In this document: positions 1 through 8,390 of the stretch, in pieces | Layout: every line of letters begins with the position of its first letter | How positions within the stretch are numbered: position 1 is the first letter of the stretch | From: Pseudomonas sp. REP124 | GTDB taxonomy: Bacteria > Pseudomonadota > Gammaproteobacteria > Pseudomonadales > Pseudomonadaceae | Direction of reading: 5' to 3' | Length of the DNA stretch: 64,000 nt | Assembly (NCBI RefSeq): GCF_020164475.1 | Contig: NZ_JAIQWX010000001.1 | Coordinates: forward strand, 123,473 to 187,472 | Translations under genes and position numbers: made by a program | Notes under the pieces: model-generated | Databases searched by the model: none | What the model was told of the DNA's origin: nothing | What the model saw: the letters and a program-made list of their open reading frames with translations, nothing else

Positions 1-2
1 GC

Positions 3-947
3 GTACTGGCCGGTCGCGACGTTTCCGAGCGCACGCAGAAGCTGGTTCTGGATGCGATCGATAGCCTCGGTTATCTGCCTGATGCCACCGCGGGCACCTT
101 GTCCACGGGCCGCTCTGAATTCATCGTCGCGCTGGTGCCGTCCCTGGCGAGTTCGAACTTTGCCGATACCGTGCGCGGCCTCAACGATGCCGTGAGCGGG
201 CATGGTCTGTGCCTGCTGTTGGGCGATACCGATTACCACCTGGAGCAGGAGGCGTTGCTGGTTCGCACGCTGTTGCGCCATCGGCCGGTCGGAGTGATGT
301 TGACCGGCAGCGCGCACCTGGAAGAAACCCGCAAGCTGTTGCGTCAGGCACAAGTCCCGGTGGTGGAGACCTGGGACATTCCAGCCGATCCTATCGAGCA
401 GTCGGTGGGTTTCTGTAACGCCGCCGCTGCCGCAGCCCTGTACGAACACCTTTACCAGCAGGGCTATCGGCGAATTGGCTACATCGGCGGCGCATCGGTT
501 CTCGACCATCGGGGGCAGCAACGCCTGCAAGGCTACCTGCAAGCTGTCGCGGCGGTGGGGGCAGGGGAGCCCAGGGTGATGGAGCATGGTGAATCGCCCA
601 TCACGATGAGCCACGGTGGAGAGACCGTGAAACGGCTGCTGGAAAAATGGCCGGACACCGACGCGGTCATGTGCGTGAGTGACCTGTCGGCCTTCGGCGC
701 GATCATGGAATGTCATCGCCAAGGGCGACGAGTACCCGATGACATCGCGATCGCCGGTTTCGGTGATTTCGAAGTCTCGCGCTATTGCACGCCAACCATC
801 ACCACCGTCTCGGTGGACCCTTACCGGATTGGCCGACGCGCCGGCGAATTGCTCGTCGACAGTGCCAACGCGCAGCGCCTTGGGCTGCCTCGTCCACGAC
901 AGTCCGATGTCATCGAGTTCAAGATCCTGGCACGGGAAAGCACCTGA
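3..947 (+). CDS. LacI-family transcriptional repressor, GntR-like (5' truncated by window edge)
   Basis: This is a sugar-acid-responsive DNA-binding repressor. The reading frame is open from base 3 and the first in-window ATG-like codon at 99 lies inside the protein, so the true start is upstream of the window. The visible part begins at the end of the LacI helix-turn-helix and hinge (VLAGRDVSERTQ, then SLGYLPDA). It continues through a full periplasmic-binding-protein-like effector domain: IGYIGG, VMCVSDLSAFGA and the closing IAIAGFGDFE with TTVSVDPYRIGRRAGELL. It is read in the same direction as the ACS transporter that follows, and the operator at 1003-1016 is of the GntR (gluconate repressor) type, so it probably controls that transporter. 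The ligand is inferred to be a gluconate or ketogluconate type acid; this is not shown by the sequence. Confidence 0.88.
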   Translation, partial: VLAGRDVSERTQKLVLDAIDSLGYLPDATAGTLSTGRSEFIVALVPSLASSNFADTVRGLNDAVSGHGLCLLLGDTDYHLEQEALLVRTLLRHRPVGVMLTGSAHLEETRKLLRQAQVPVVETWDIPADPIEQSVGFCNAAAAAALYEHLYQQGYRRIGYIGGASVLDHRGQQRLQGYLQAVAAVGAGEPRVMEHGESPITMSHGGETVKRLLEKWPDTDAVMCVSDLSAFGAIMECHRQGRRVPDDIAIAGFGDFEVSRYCTPTITTVSVDPYRIGRRAGELLVDSANAQRLGLPRPRQSDVIEFKILAREST

Positions 948-1002
948 TTTTTTTTGATCGGAGCGGCTTGCGCTGCTCCGGAACTCGTTGTTAAATTAAA
1001 AA

Positions 1003-1016
1003 TGTTACCGGTAACA
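1003..1016. promoter_or_regulatory. GntR-type operator palindrome upstream of the ACS transporter
   Basis: TGTTACCGGTAACA is a perfect 14-bp palindrome between the LacI-type repressor and the transporter. It matches the core of the enteric GntR/IdnR gluconate operator as I recall it. A possible promoter (TTGTTA at 988-993, then a weak -10 near 1011-1017) would be covered by it, which is consistent with repression. Confidence 0.7.
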
Positions 1017-1132
1017 GCCTATCTTGCAGAGCCCTTTTCTCCCCACCGATTTCCGTTATTCGGTTCGGGGAACTCAAGGTCGCAAGCCAAAACAAAAACA
1101 ATCGGCATGACGACATGCCTTGAGGTCTACAC

Positions 1133-2485
1133 ATGGAATCAATATCTCAGCGCTCCCTCGAAAGAGAGGGCTCGGCGGAGCTTACTTCCGAGGATCGTAC
1201 GTATCGCAAGGTCATCCTGCGTATCCTGCCGATCCTGTTGTTCTGCTACATGGCGGCGTACCTGGATCGGGTCAACATCGGGTTCGCCAAGCTGGACATG
1301 CTCAACGATCTGCAATTCAGCAACACCGTCTACGCCCTCGGTGCGAGCATTTTCTTCTGGGGTTATTTCCTTTTCGAAGTCCCCAGCAACCTGTTCCTGC
1401 ATCGCTTCGGCGCACGGCTCTGGATCGCCCGAATCATGATCAGCTGGAGCATCGTCTCCATGGGGGTGGCCTTCACCGTGCCGCTGGCCAAGTTCTTCCA
1501 TATCGAACCGGAGACCATGTTTTACGTGCTGCGCTTCCTGCTGGGTATCTGCGAAGCCGGCTTCTTCCCGGGGGTGATTCTCTACCTCAACTACTGGTTC
1601 CCGACGCACCGTCAGAGCCGGGTTATGGCCGGGTTCCTGATGGCGATGCCGATCAGCCTGACGCTGGGCGGGATTCTTTCCGGCTGGTTGATGGAGTCGA
1701 TGAAAGGCGTGCACGGCATGGCCGGTTGGCAGTGGATGCTGATCATTGAGGGCATCCCGTCGCTGATCATGGCCGTGGTGGTGGTGACGTTGCTGGTCGA
1801 CAAAATCGACAACGCAAAGTGGCTGACGGCCGCCGAAAAACACATGCTCAAGAACAATCTCGACCAGGACAACAAGTCGAAAGCTTCGAGCCTGCGGGAT
1901 GTGATCTTCAACGGTCGGGTATGGTTGCTGGTGGCGATTCTGCTGACCTTCAACACCGGTTTCTACGGGCTCGCGTTCTGGATGCCGACCATCATCAAAT
2001 CCACCGGTATCTCCAATACTCTGGACATCGGTCTGCTGACGGCGATTCCCTACGCCACCGCCATCGTGGCCATGACACTCAACGCCTGGCACTCCAATAA
2101 AACCGGCGAGCGTCGCTGGCACGCAGCGGTTCCGGCATTCATCGGTGGCATGGGCCTGATCGGCAGCGCCTTCTTCGCCCACAACCTGCCGGTGTCGATC
2201 TTCTTCCTCAGCGTCTCGGCATCGGGTCTGCTGAGTCTGATGCCGATCTTCTGGACCTTGCCGGGCACGGTTCTGTCGGGTGTGGCAGCAGCGGCGGGCA
2301 TCGGCATGATCAACGCGATCGGCAACCTTTCCGGGTTCACCGGCTCGATGATTACCGCCACCGCCGAAACTCTGACGGGCGACATGAACAACGGCACCTA
2401 TGTGCTGGGTGGATGCCTGTTGGTGAGCTGTGTGCTGATCCTGCTGATTCCCAAAGCGATGCTGGCCAAGGACAGCAAGGCCTGA
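1133..2485 (+). CDS. MFS transporter, anion:cation symporter (ACS) family
   Basis: This is a 450-residue inner-membrane symporter, the usual length for the ACS group (glucarate, galactarate, tartrate, 2-ketogluconate and phthalate carriers). About twelve hydrophobic segments are visible. The hallmark ACS elements are AAYLDRVNIGFA after the first membrane segment, FLFEVPSNLFLHRFGAR in segments 2-3, and LRFLLGICEAGFFPG in segment 4. The ATG follows a weak GAGG. The gene lies 185 bp behind a LacI-type repressor and directly after its likely operator, so it is probably induced by the acid it imports. A sugar-acid substrate such as ketogluconate is inferred from the operator; the sequence does not fix it. 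Confidence 0.88.
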   Translation: MESISQRSLEREGSAELTSEDRTYRKVILRILPILLFCYMAAYLDRVNIGFAKLDMLNDLQFSNTVYALGASIFFWGYFLFEVPSNLFLHRFGARLWIARIMISWSIVSMGVAFTVPLAKFFHIEPETMFYVLRFLLGICEAGFFPGVILYLNYWFPTHRQSRVMAGFLMAMPISLTLGGILSGWLMESMKGVHGMAGWQWMLIIEGIPSLIMAVVVVTLLVDKIDNAKWLTAAEKHMLKNNLDQDNKSKASSLRDVIFNGRVWLLVAILLTFNTGFYGLAFWMPTIIKSTGISNTLDIGLLTAIPYATAIVAMTLNAWHSNKTGERRWHAAVPAFIGGMGLIGSAFFAHNLPVSIFFLSVSASGLLSLMPIFWTLPGTVLSGVAAAAGIGMINAIGNLSGFTGSMITATAETLTGDMNNGTYVLGGCLLVSCVLILLIPKAMLAKDSKA

Positions 2486-2497
2486 CTGAAGCCTGAA

Positions 2498-2532
2498 TGC
2501 CTTGATCCTGTCCCGTGAACAGGGTCGAGGCA
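2498..2532. terminator. Stem-loop between convergent genes, possible bidirectional terminator
   Basis: TGCCTTGATCCTGT (2498-2511) pairs with ACAGGGTCGAGGCA (2519-2532), with G-U pairs and a 7-nt loop. It sits just past the transporter stop and before the end of the opposing kinase gene. No good T-run follows on either strand, so factor-independent termination is uncertain. Confidence 0.45.
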
Positions 2533-2568
2533 TCAGCTCACTTTGGAGAGAGCAGGCAGGCTCCTGGC

Positions 2569-4065
2569 TCAGGATGAGCCGGGAGTCCCGCCCGCAAGAG
2601 AGAAACATACACTGGCACCACGTCCCGGTTCGCTTTCAGCCCAGATCCGCCCGCCATGCGCTTCGATTATCGATCGGCAAATCGACAGGCCCATGCCCAT
2701 CCCTTCGGCTTTGGTGGTAAAGAACGCCTCGAATAGCCTGGGCAGGATTTCTGCGGGGATGCCAGGACCGTTGTCCTGAACGCGTAAAGTCACCTGATTA
2801 TTCGGCGCCGTGTCCAGCACGATAACCAGCCGTCGTCCTTTGGCGTGAATGGATGACAAAGCCTGCAAAGCGTTCAGCAGCAAATTGATGATCACCTGCT
2901 GCAACTGAATGCGATCGCCCTGGACCCAGAGACCGTCAGCCTGCGATTTGAGTTCGATGTTGGCCTTGTGCCGTCTTGTTTCCCGGCGGGTGAGCAGCAG
3001 TGCCTCCTGCAGTACGTCCTGAAGGTCGATCGGCGAGTAATGGGGCTCGGTTTTGCACGACAGAGCGCGAATCCGGCGGATGACTTCGCTCGCCCGATGA
3101 GCTTCGCTCATGATGCGCTGAACGGCGCCATGCACTTCGGCGACGTTTGGCTCCTCCCGGTCAAGCCATCGTAAACCCGCCTCAGCATTGGTCGTGACCG
3201 CCGCGAGTGGTTGATTGACCTCATGGGCGATGGACGCCGCCATCTCGCCCAGAACCGTTACGCGGGTGATGTGCGCCAACTGGGACTGTGATTGATGAAG
3301 CGCCTCTTCCGCGTTTTTTGCGGCGGTGACATCCATCAGCGCGCCCAGGTACTCGCAGCCACCGGATGAGTCAGTCATTCGCTGCGCCAGCATGCGTACA
3401 TTTTTGCAGCGTCCATCGGGCATCAGTAACCGGAACTCTGTCTGCGGGCAATCGTGCTGGGCATGGACCTGCTGAATCAGTTTTTTCAGATCGTCAGTGT
3501 CGTCCGGATGCGCGCGCGCGATCAGCTGCTGCACTGTCGGCTGCAACCGGCCCTCAAACTCGAATATCCGTCTGGCCTCCTCGGACAAGTCCACTTGCCC
3601 GTCGGGCATCTTCAGGCCAAGGCTACCGGTGCTGCTCAGCCGCTGGGCCCCGGCCAATAACGCCTCGCTGCGACGCAACAGTTGTACCTGTTCCACCAGC
3701 GCATCTCTGGCTGCCTTGCATTTCAATGCCAGGATCGCGGTGATGGTTATTGCGGCAAGGCTCACCAGGCAGCGAGCGAAAGGCGGCGCCAGCCATGTGT
3801 CTTCGTGGGAAAGCAGATAGGCGCCCAGTATCAACAGGCCGCACAAGCCTGAAACCGCCTGCATGCCTCGGTAAGAAAACAGATCGCTGGAGATCAGGAT
3901 GACAGCGACATAAAGCACCGCGATGGCCACATCGAGCGAGCTCAACCAGTCGACCAGGAAAATCATCAGCGTGAGCGTGACCGCGCCCAACTTCAGCATC
4001 CATACATGCGACGCTGAATTGATCCCGGCACAGTGTCCGGGCACGACTGAAGTTGCCATTTTCAT
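2569..4065 (-). CDS. Membrane-bound PAS-domain sensor histidine kinase (orphan)
   Basis: This two-component sensor kinase is 498 residues long. Residues about 20-115 hold four to five hydrophobic segments (LTLMIFLVDWL, VAIAVLYVAVILI, GLCGLLILGAYLL, LVSLAAITITAILAL), so the sensor region lies in the membrane. A PAS/PAC-like domain follows (about 140-255), ending YLGALMDVTAAKNAEEAL. The phospho-acceptor H-box is IAHEVNQPLAAV. The ATPase domain shows the N-box (INLLLNALQAL), G1 (DNGPGIPAE) and GMGMGLSICRSIIEAHGG. It resembles the FixL/DctB-type HWE-free HisKA kinases. No response regulator is adjacent. It lies downstream of and in the same direction as bphP, separated by about 205 bp containing an inverted repeat, so it may have its own promoter. 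The signal is unknown. Confidence 0.87.
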   Translation of the reverse strand: MKMATSVVPGHCAGINSASHVWMLKLGAVTLTLMIFLVDWLSSLDVAIAVLYVAVILISSDLFSYRGMQAVSGLCGLLILGAYLLSHEDTWLAPPFARCLVSLAAITITAILALKCKAARDALVEQVQLLRRSEALLAGAQRLSSTGSLGLKMPDGQVDLSEEARRIFEFEGRLQPTVQQLIARAHPDDTDDLKKLIQQVHAQHDCPQTEFRLLMPDGRCKNVRMLAQRMTDSSGGCEYLGALMDVTAAKNAEEALHQSQSQLAHITRVTVLGEMAASIAHEVNQPLAAVTTNAEAGLRWLDREEPNVAEVHGAVQRIMSEAHRASEVIRRIRALSCKTEPHYSPIDLQDVLQEALLLTRRETRRHKANIELKSQADGLWVQGDRIQLQQVIINLLLNALQALSSIHAKGRRLVIVLDTAPNNQVTLRVQDNGPGIPAEILPRLFEAFFTTKAEGMGMGLSICRSIIEAHGGRIWAESEPGRGASVCFSLAGGTPGSS

Positions 4066-4143
4066 TCGGACTGATTTTCCTGCGATTTACCTGCATGTAA
4101 GGGCGTACTCAGGGCGCAGAATTTAACAGTCTTCGTGTGTCAC

Positions 4144-4226
4144 CCGATACTCATACAAGGGTTTGGCGCGCCATGTGTTCAGTCATACCAAAGCATGAAA
4201 TAACGACGTCGAAGTATGAGTATCGG
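4144..4226. repeat. Perfect 13-bp inverted repeat in the bphP-kinase gap
   Basis: CCGATACTCATAC (4144-4156) is exactly inverted at 4214-4226 (GTATGAGTATCGG), 57 bp apart. A third half-copy, CGTATCGGG, is at 4232-4240. The arrangement lies upstream of the orphan kinase and downstream of bphP. It could be a paired operator or the base of a long RNA stem. Confidence 0.6.
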
Positions 4227-4270
4227 TCTCTCGTATCGGGCAGCACCCCGGGGTGATCAGCCAGTCAGGT

Positions 4271-6508
4271 CTATGCAGACGCCGGCACCGTAAATCTGAA
4301 CAGAGAACCCTTTCCCGGCTCGCTTTCGGCAGAAATCTTCCCGCCGTGCGCTTCCACGATGCCTTGGGTGATGTAAAGACCAAGCCCTGTGCCGGTCGGG
4401 TTGCCTTCCTTGACTGTCCAGTAGCGATCGAACACGTGGGGCAGGTTGTGTTCGGGAATGCCCTCGCCGGTGTCATGCACCGTGAAGACGATGTCATTAC
4501 CGACCGACTCTGCGTGCACGTTCACCGAGCCCAGTCGCGGGGTGAATTTGATGGCGTTGCTGACCAGATTCGACAGGACCTGGAACATGCGCTCGGGGTC
4601 GGCGTGGACTCGTAAATCGGGCGCGGCCTCGAAGGAAATGCTGATGTCCTTGTCCAGCGCCAACGGCGCAAGCAGTGTCTGCGCCTCTTCGAACATCTGT
4701 GCGACGTCAAGTTTGCGGGGCTTGATGATGTAGCGCCCGGCGTCGATTTTCGAGGTGTCGAGCAAGTCTTCCAGCAGGGTGTTCATCCGCCCGGCGGCTT
4801 GTTGCATGGTGTCCAGCGCTGTGGTCATGCGTCGCGAGGTGTGCGGGCCGTCGGAGCTGAAGGTTTTCTGCATCATGCCGCACAGCATCGATATGACCGT
4901 CATCGGATTGCGCAGATCATGGGAGACCACCGCCACCAGGTCATCGCGGGCACGCACGGCTTCCTGCTCACGGCGCACCTGGCGGGCAAGGTCGTTTTCC
5001 AGCGCCGAGCGCCGCAGATCGTTGGCGGCAAACAGATCGCCATGGCTCCACTTGGTCGAGATCCCTGCCATCTCGACCTTCCAGATCTCGAACGAGGTGC
5101 GCGGGCGCAGGCGCAGGCCGGTGTCGGAGTTTTCAAGATCCAGCGGTTTGCGAGGGTCGCCACTCCAGTTGATGTTCTCCTTGACCTCCGCACGGAACCA
5201 CAACACGCCGTTGTCCACCGGCTTGGGCAGCGTCATGGCGAGCAGGCCGCTGGCCACTTGCTGAAACTGCTCGGCCGGCGGGTAAACGCTGGAGAGATGA
5301 TGGCTGGAAAACACCGCCTCACCGCTCTCCTGCAACCACTTGTGCAAAGCACGAATATCTTCCGGCTGAGGACAGTTGCCGTAACGGTGCAACTGCTTGT
5401 CTTCGATGATCGCCACGCCCGCGGCTCCGGTCAGCGCCATCAGCACCTGCGGCTGTCCGGCCAATCCGTCAAAGACGTTATGCGGCGAGTCGATCATGGC
5501 CTGATTGAGCAGCGCCAGCGCTTCGATTTTATCTTCGCGCTGACGACTGATCTCCAGCGATTCCATCGCGCTGATCTGCAGCGACAACACCTGGCCGATG
5601 GTCTGGCACGCGGTGCGCAGTTCATGGGGCACGTGCAGCGGTACACGATTGCCGCAGCTGATCAGCCCCCAGAGCTTGTCGCCTCGAAGCAGGGAAATGC
5701 TCATCGACGACAGCACGCCCATGTTCTTCATGTATTGGCAGTGAATCGGCGAAACGCTACGCAGCGTGGCGAAACTCAGATCCAGCGGTGTTTGCGTGTC
5801 CGGGCGCAGCTTGGGCACCAGCGGCACCGGTTGGTACGCGGCATCGGGGATGATCCGCAGCCAGTTGGTGCGATACAACTCTCGCGCCTGCTCGGGAATA
5901 TCGGAGGCGGGAAAAAACAGGCCGTTGAAGACTTCCATCGACGGGTCGGATGCTTCGGCAATGACCTGACCGTGTCCTTCCTCTTCGAAGCGATAGATCA
6001 GCACCCGGTCGTAACCGGTCATGGCCTGGATTTCCTTGACGCTGATGTCATACAGCGCCTGCAACGTCGTGGCTGCCTGCAAACGCTGGAGCATGCGCCC
6101 CAGATGGGTTTCGCTGCCCGCCACGTTGCGGGGCTTGAAGTTGTCCACGTGGATTTCCAGCTCCAGGATCAACACGTCCTGATGGCGGTGGAGCAGGGCA
6201 TCGAACGTTGTACCGTCAAGGCGCAACAGAAGCGGTTGCGCGCCGGTCAACATCGGTTGCAGCGACATCTCGCGAACCGCTTCGGCGTATTCGATACCGA
6301 TCAGGCTATGCAGCGGTCGACCGACCAGCTCCAGCGCCGCACGCCCGAGCAGGGTCTCGACGTTGGCGCTGATTTGAATGATTTCAAATGCAGGCTCGCT
6401 CAATGTCAGCAGCAATCCATGGGGCTGAATCGCACCGGGAAAACGGATCGGCTCGTCGGCACAGTTGGCGAGCAATTCTTCGAAAACTTGTTGGTCTTGC
6501 AGGTTCAT
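4271..6508 (-). CDS. bphP: Bacteriophytochrome histidine kinase
   Basis: This red/far-red photoreceptor kinase binds biliverdin. The start is the ATG at 6508, overlapping the bphO stop as ATGA and preceded by GAGGTA; the open frame extends upstream only as read-through of bphO. It gives 745 residues. Order: PAS with Cys16 (LLANCADEPIRFPGAIQPHG), the position that binds biliverdin in this family; GAF with the PASDIPEQAR motif; PHY with the tongue motif PRTSFEIW; HisKA with VVSHDLRNPM; and an ATPase domain with SNLVSNAIKFTP, DTGEGIP and GTGLGLYITQGIVEAHGG. It is cytosolic. The chromophore supplier bphO is its partner. No bphR response regulator follows, unlike several other pseudomonads, so the output partner is unknown. 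Confidence 0.95.
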   Translation of the reverse strand: MNLQDQQVFEELLANCADEPIRFPGAIQPHGLLLTLSEPAFEIIQISANVETLLGRAALELVGRPLHSLIGIEYAEAVREMSLQPMLTGAQPLLLRLDGTTFDALLHRHQDVLILELEIHVDNFKPRNVAGSETHLGRMLQRLQAATTLQALYDISVKEIQAMTGYDRVLIYRFEEEGHGQVIAEASDPSMEVFNGLFFPASDIPEQARELYRTNWLRIIPDAAYQPVPLVPKLRPDTQTPLDLSFATLRSVSPIHCQYMKNMGVLSSMSISLLRGDKLWGLISCGNRVPLHVPHELRTACQTIGQVLSLQISAMESLEISRQREDKIEALALLNQAMIDSPHNVFDGLAGQPQVLMALTGAAGVAIIEDKQLHRYGNCPQPEDIRALHKWLQESGEAVFSSHHLSSVYPPAEQFQQVASGLLAMTLPKPVDNGVLWFRAEVKENINWSGDPRKPLDLENSDTGLRLRPRTSFEIWKVEMAGISTKWSHGDLFAANDLRRSALENDLARQVRREQEAVRARDDLVAVVSHDLRNPMTVISMLCGMMQKTFSSDGPHTSRRMTTALDTMQQAAGRMNTLLEDLLDTSKIDAGRYIIKPRKLDVAQMFEEAQTLLAPLALDKDISISFEAAPDLRVHADPERMFQVLSNLVSNAIKFTPRLGSVNVHAESVGNDIVFTVHDTGEGIPEHNLPHVFDRYWTVKEGNPTGTGLGLYITQGIVEAHGGKISAESEPGKGSLFRFTVPASA

Positions 6509-7119
6509 GCCAGTACCTCTCGACTGTCGAGCCACTGTTCGAAACAGCTGAATGTAGTTTGTGCCGCCGTTACAACCGCATCGCGTTCGCTTGCCTGCAT
6601 CGGCTGAGCGCCCAGGTATTCGATGAAGTCGCGCCAACGGCGTCCGGTCGCTGCGCCATAGATATCGAGAAAGGCTGCACCGTTCTCGGCATCCAGATGC
6701 AAACGGCTGGCGATTTCCCGGCGCAGGATCTGCCCGCCGAGCGTCGCGCCCTCGAGTACATACAGCACACCCAGGCAGGCGGCGCTGGAATCGATCAACG
6801 GCAACTGCTCGCATTTCGGCAGTGCGTCGATCATCGTGGCTGACATGCCCAGGGCCTGAAGGTCGCTGCGCAAGGTTTGGGCTTTGAGCCGGGGCGCCAG
6901 ATCGAAATCGACAGGGATCGCGGAGCTGTCCCGCAAAGCGTTCTCCACCGGCAGATAGAAGCCGTAATAGGCTTGCATCAGCTTGTGGAAGGCTTGGATA
7001 TCAAGGGAATCGGAGAAAAAAGGAAGACGTTTTTCCAGTGCGATGTGCAGTTGGGCCGTACCGGCCCGCAGATCCTGAAGCACCGGTGGCACATAAACTT
7101 CACGGGCCTTTGGTTGCAT
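6505..7119 (-). CDS. bphO: Biliverdin-forming heme oxygenase
   Basis: It opens heme to biliverdin, the bacteriophytochrome chromophore. The 204 residues match the usual length of bacterial BphO/PigA-type heme oxygenases. The proximal histidine lies in TAQLHIALEKRLPFF (about residue 25) and the distal-helix region is YVLEGATLGGQ, where the glycines stack on heme. The stop overlaps the bphP start by four bases (ATGA), so the two are translationally coupled and the operon order is bphO-bphP. No iron-box-like sequence is obvious upstream, which fits a role in light sensing rather than iron scavenging. This role is inferred from the neighbour. Confidence 0.94.
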   Translation of the reverse strand: MQPKAREVYVPPVLQDLRAGTAQLHIALEKRLPFFSDSLDIQAFHKLMQAYYGFYLPVENALRDSSAIPVDFDLAPRLKAQTLRSDLQALGMSATMIDALPKCEQLPLIDSSAACLGVLYVLEGATLGGQILRREIASRLHLDAENGAAFLDIYGAATGRRWRDFIEYLGAQPMQASERDAVVTAAQTTFSCFEQWLDSREVLA

Positions 7120-7271
7120 GGGTTGCGCTCTTGATAGGGCCGCATGGGCCAGACACTGTGGTCAAAAAAGGGAGAACTCTAGCATTCAAACCAACAGTAC
7201 TGACCAGACAGCTTCACGATTCCGACATGTGTGCCCAAAAAAAGTTCGAGTGACGGGATTTGCGACGTTCG

Positions 7272-7298
7272 CACTCACACTCACACACACACACACAA
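7272..7298. repeat. CA-rich microsatellite
   Basis: A run of CACT/CACA units ending in about eight CA dinucleotides sits directly against the left arm of the first palindromic repeat, upstream of bphO. Such a tract can slip in replication; no gene crosses it. Confidence 0.8.
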
Positions 7299-7406
7299 AC
7301 CTGTGGAAGCGTGGCTTGCCCGCGAATGGTGGTCAACGATGACGCTGGCTGCCTGATGCCCCGCGGTGTCCGGGCCACCATCGCGAGCGTGCTCGCTCCT
7401 ACAGGG
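7299..7406. repeat. Palindromic intergenic repeat, copy 1
   Basis: This REP-pair element has a left arm ACCTGTGGAAGCGTGGC, an interior CCTGATGCCCCGCGGTGTCC and an inverted right arm GCGAGCGTGCTCGCTCC. It is non-coding and is the type of element that REP-associated transposases (RAYT) mobilise. Confidence 0.85.
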
Positions 7407-7443
7407 TTTTTGTCGTGAGCACTATTTGCGGCTGACACATAAA

Positions 7444-7551
7444 ACCTGTGGGAGCGTGGCTTGCCCGCGAATGGTGGTCAACGATAACGCTGGCTGCCTG
7501 ATGCCCCGCGGTGTCCGGGCCACCATCGCGAGCAAGCTCGCTCCTACAGGG
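7444..7551. repeat. Palindromic intergenic repeat, copy 2
   Basis: This is nearly identical to copy 1 and in the same orientation, 37 bp further on. It differs at a few bases (GATAACG for GATGACG, AAGCTCG for GTGCTCG), so the pair forms a tandem array in the 452-bp stretch between bphO and the next gene. Nothing else is recognisable in that stretch. Confidence 0.85.
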
Positions 7552-7571
7552 GAATGCATTTCAACATTGAG

Positions 7572-7874
7572 TCAGGGTGGATCGAGCTGATCGAGTACCC
7601 GATTCGCGGTGATCTCCGCCAGCATGATGCTGTTGGAAATGCCCAGCAGGGCATTGCGTAAACCGCCGTCCAGATGATCGACGAGGTGATGGACCATGAC
7701 GTCGACCGAGGCGAGGGTTTCGACGAGGTAGACCATCAGGTCTTCGGTTCGGGTTTCGGGGTTGACGGTGAAGAGGGTGCTGGGTGTTCGGGGTGTTGCT
7801 TTGATGTCGGCGGAAGAGGGGGCGTCGAGGGAAGTGGGATCAGTATCTGGCGGGTTCGGCGTGGCTTTGAACAT
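7572..7874 (-). CDS. Small Pseudomonas-type hypothetical protein (DUF6124/DUF3077-like)
   Basis: This is a 100-residue cytosolic protein of unknown function. The N-terminus MFKATPNPPDTDP and a C-terminal helical half (LMVYLVETLASVDVMVHHLVDHLDGGLRNALLGI) resemble short proteins that occur in several copies in Pseudomonas genomes; I place it there from memory. There is no signal peptide or membrane segment. The first half is proline-, serine- and threonine-rich and probably disordered, and the second half looks like a two-helix hairpin. It stands alone, with palindromic repeats downstream. I cannot assign a role. Confidence 0.62.
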   Translation of the reverse strand: MFKATPNPPDTDPTSLDAPSSADIKATPRTPSTLFTVNPETRTEDLMVYLVETLASVDVMVHHLVDHLDGGLRNALLGISNSIMLAEITANRVLDQLDPP

Positions 7875-8390
7875 ATTCGATTCTCCAGCGTGAAGCCGTC
7901 ACCTAATCGCTGCTAAACGAGGGGTGGCAGCCGTGGGCAGGTTAGCAGACCGGGGAGAATCGAAACCGGCGCGCCCGAGGACGCCCTGCACACGGCTACC
8001 ATCAAGTGCAGGCATGAGATCACCTGACCGTTCGGACGCTTGTGCACACCGATTAACCACGAGCTGCTAAACCCGTATCACCAAGGCAGTGATGCGAATC
8101 AAGTTACCCAGCGGCCCCAAGGCGCACAAGCCGGCGGATTCTGGCGTAGCGGTAGGCAACGGCGCAAGGTCCTGTAGCTTTCCGGAAGTAATTCCGAGGG
8201 CTTTTAAACACGCGCGCTCGAGGTGTGTTTAAAGCTTGTAGGCGCGCTAATCGAATCGCGAATGCTCGAAACCCGCAAAGACCGGATTTTGGGTGCCGTG
8301 CCGGATGATTGTCATTCCAGCAGTGGCCGTCGACGGCTGCGGGCTTCGAACAGTTACGCGGTGGTTTCAGTTGCTCCTGGGAACAGGTGG
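7875..8390. other. 516-bp gap with one strong stem-loop, otherwise unexplained
   Basis: This is the space between two minus-strand genes. The upstream side of the small hypothetical gene should carry its promoter. At 8200-8235 GCTTTTAAACAC pairs with GTGTTTAAAGC (one bulged T) around a GC-rich loop containing GCGCGC. No T-run follows on either strand. No convincing coding frame, tRNA or known RNA motif was found. Confidence 0.5.

Noticed and set aside
959..980. Hairpin CGGAGC/GCTCCG after the LacI-type gene as a terminator
   Set aside because: The T-run precedes the hairpin instead of following it, so it does not fit factor-independent termination on the plus strand.
1139..2608. A 489-codon minus-strand frame opposite the first ACS transporter
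   Set aside because: The plus-strand product has the complete ACS motifs and membrane segments; the minus frame is low-complexity.
4799..6607. A 602-codon open frame opposite bphP
   Set aside because: Same artefact: His/Gln/Arg-rich, no motif, fully covered by the phytochrome domains on the other strand.
7236..7262. GTTCGAG-like sequence as a tRNA T-loop
   Set aside because: No acceptor, D or anticodon stems can be built around it; no tRNA was found elsewhere in the window.
7299..7551. CRISPR-like tandem repeat array
   Set aside because: The two units are long imperfect palindromes of the dispersed REP type, without short regular repeats or unique spacers.
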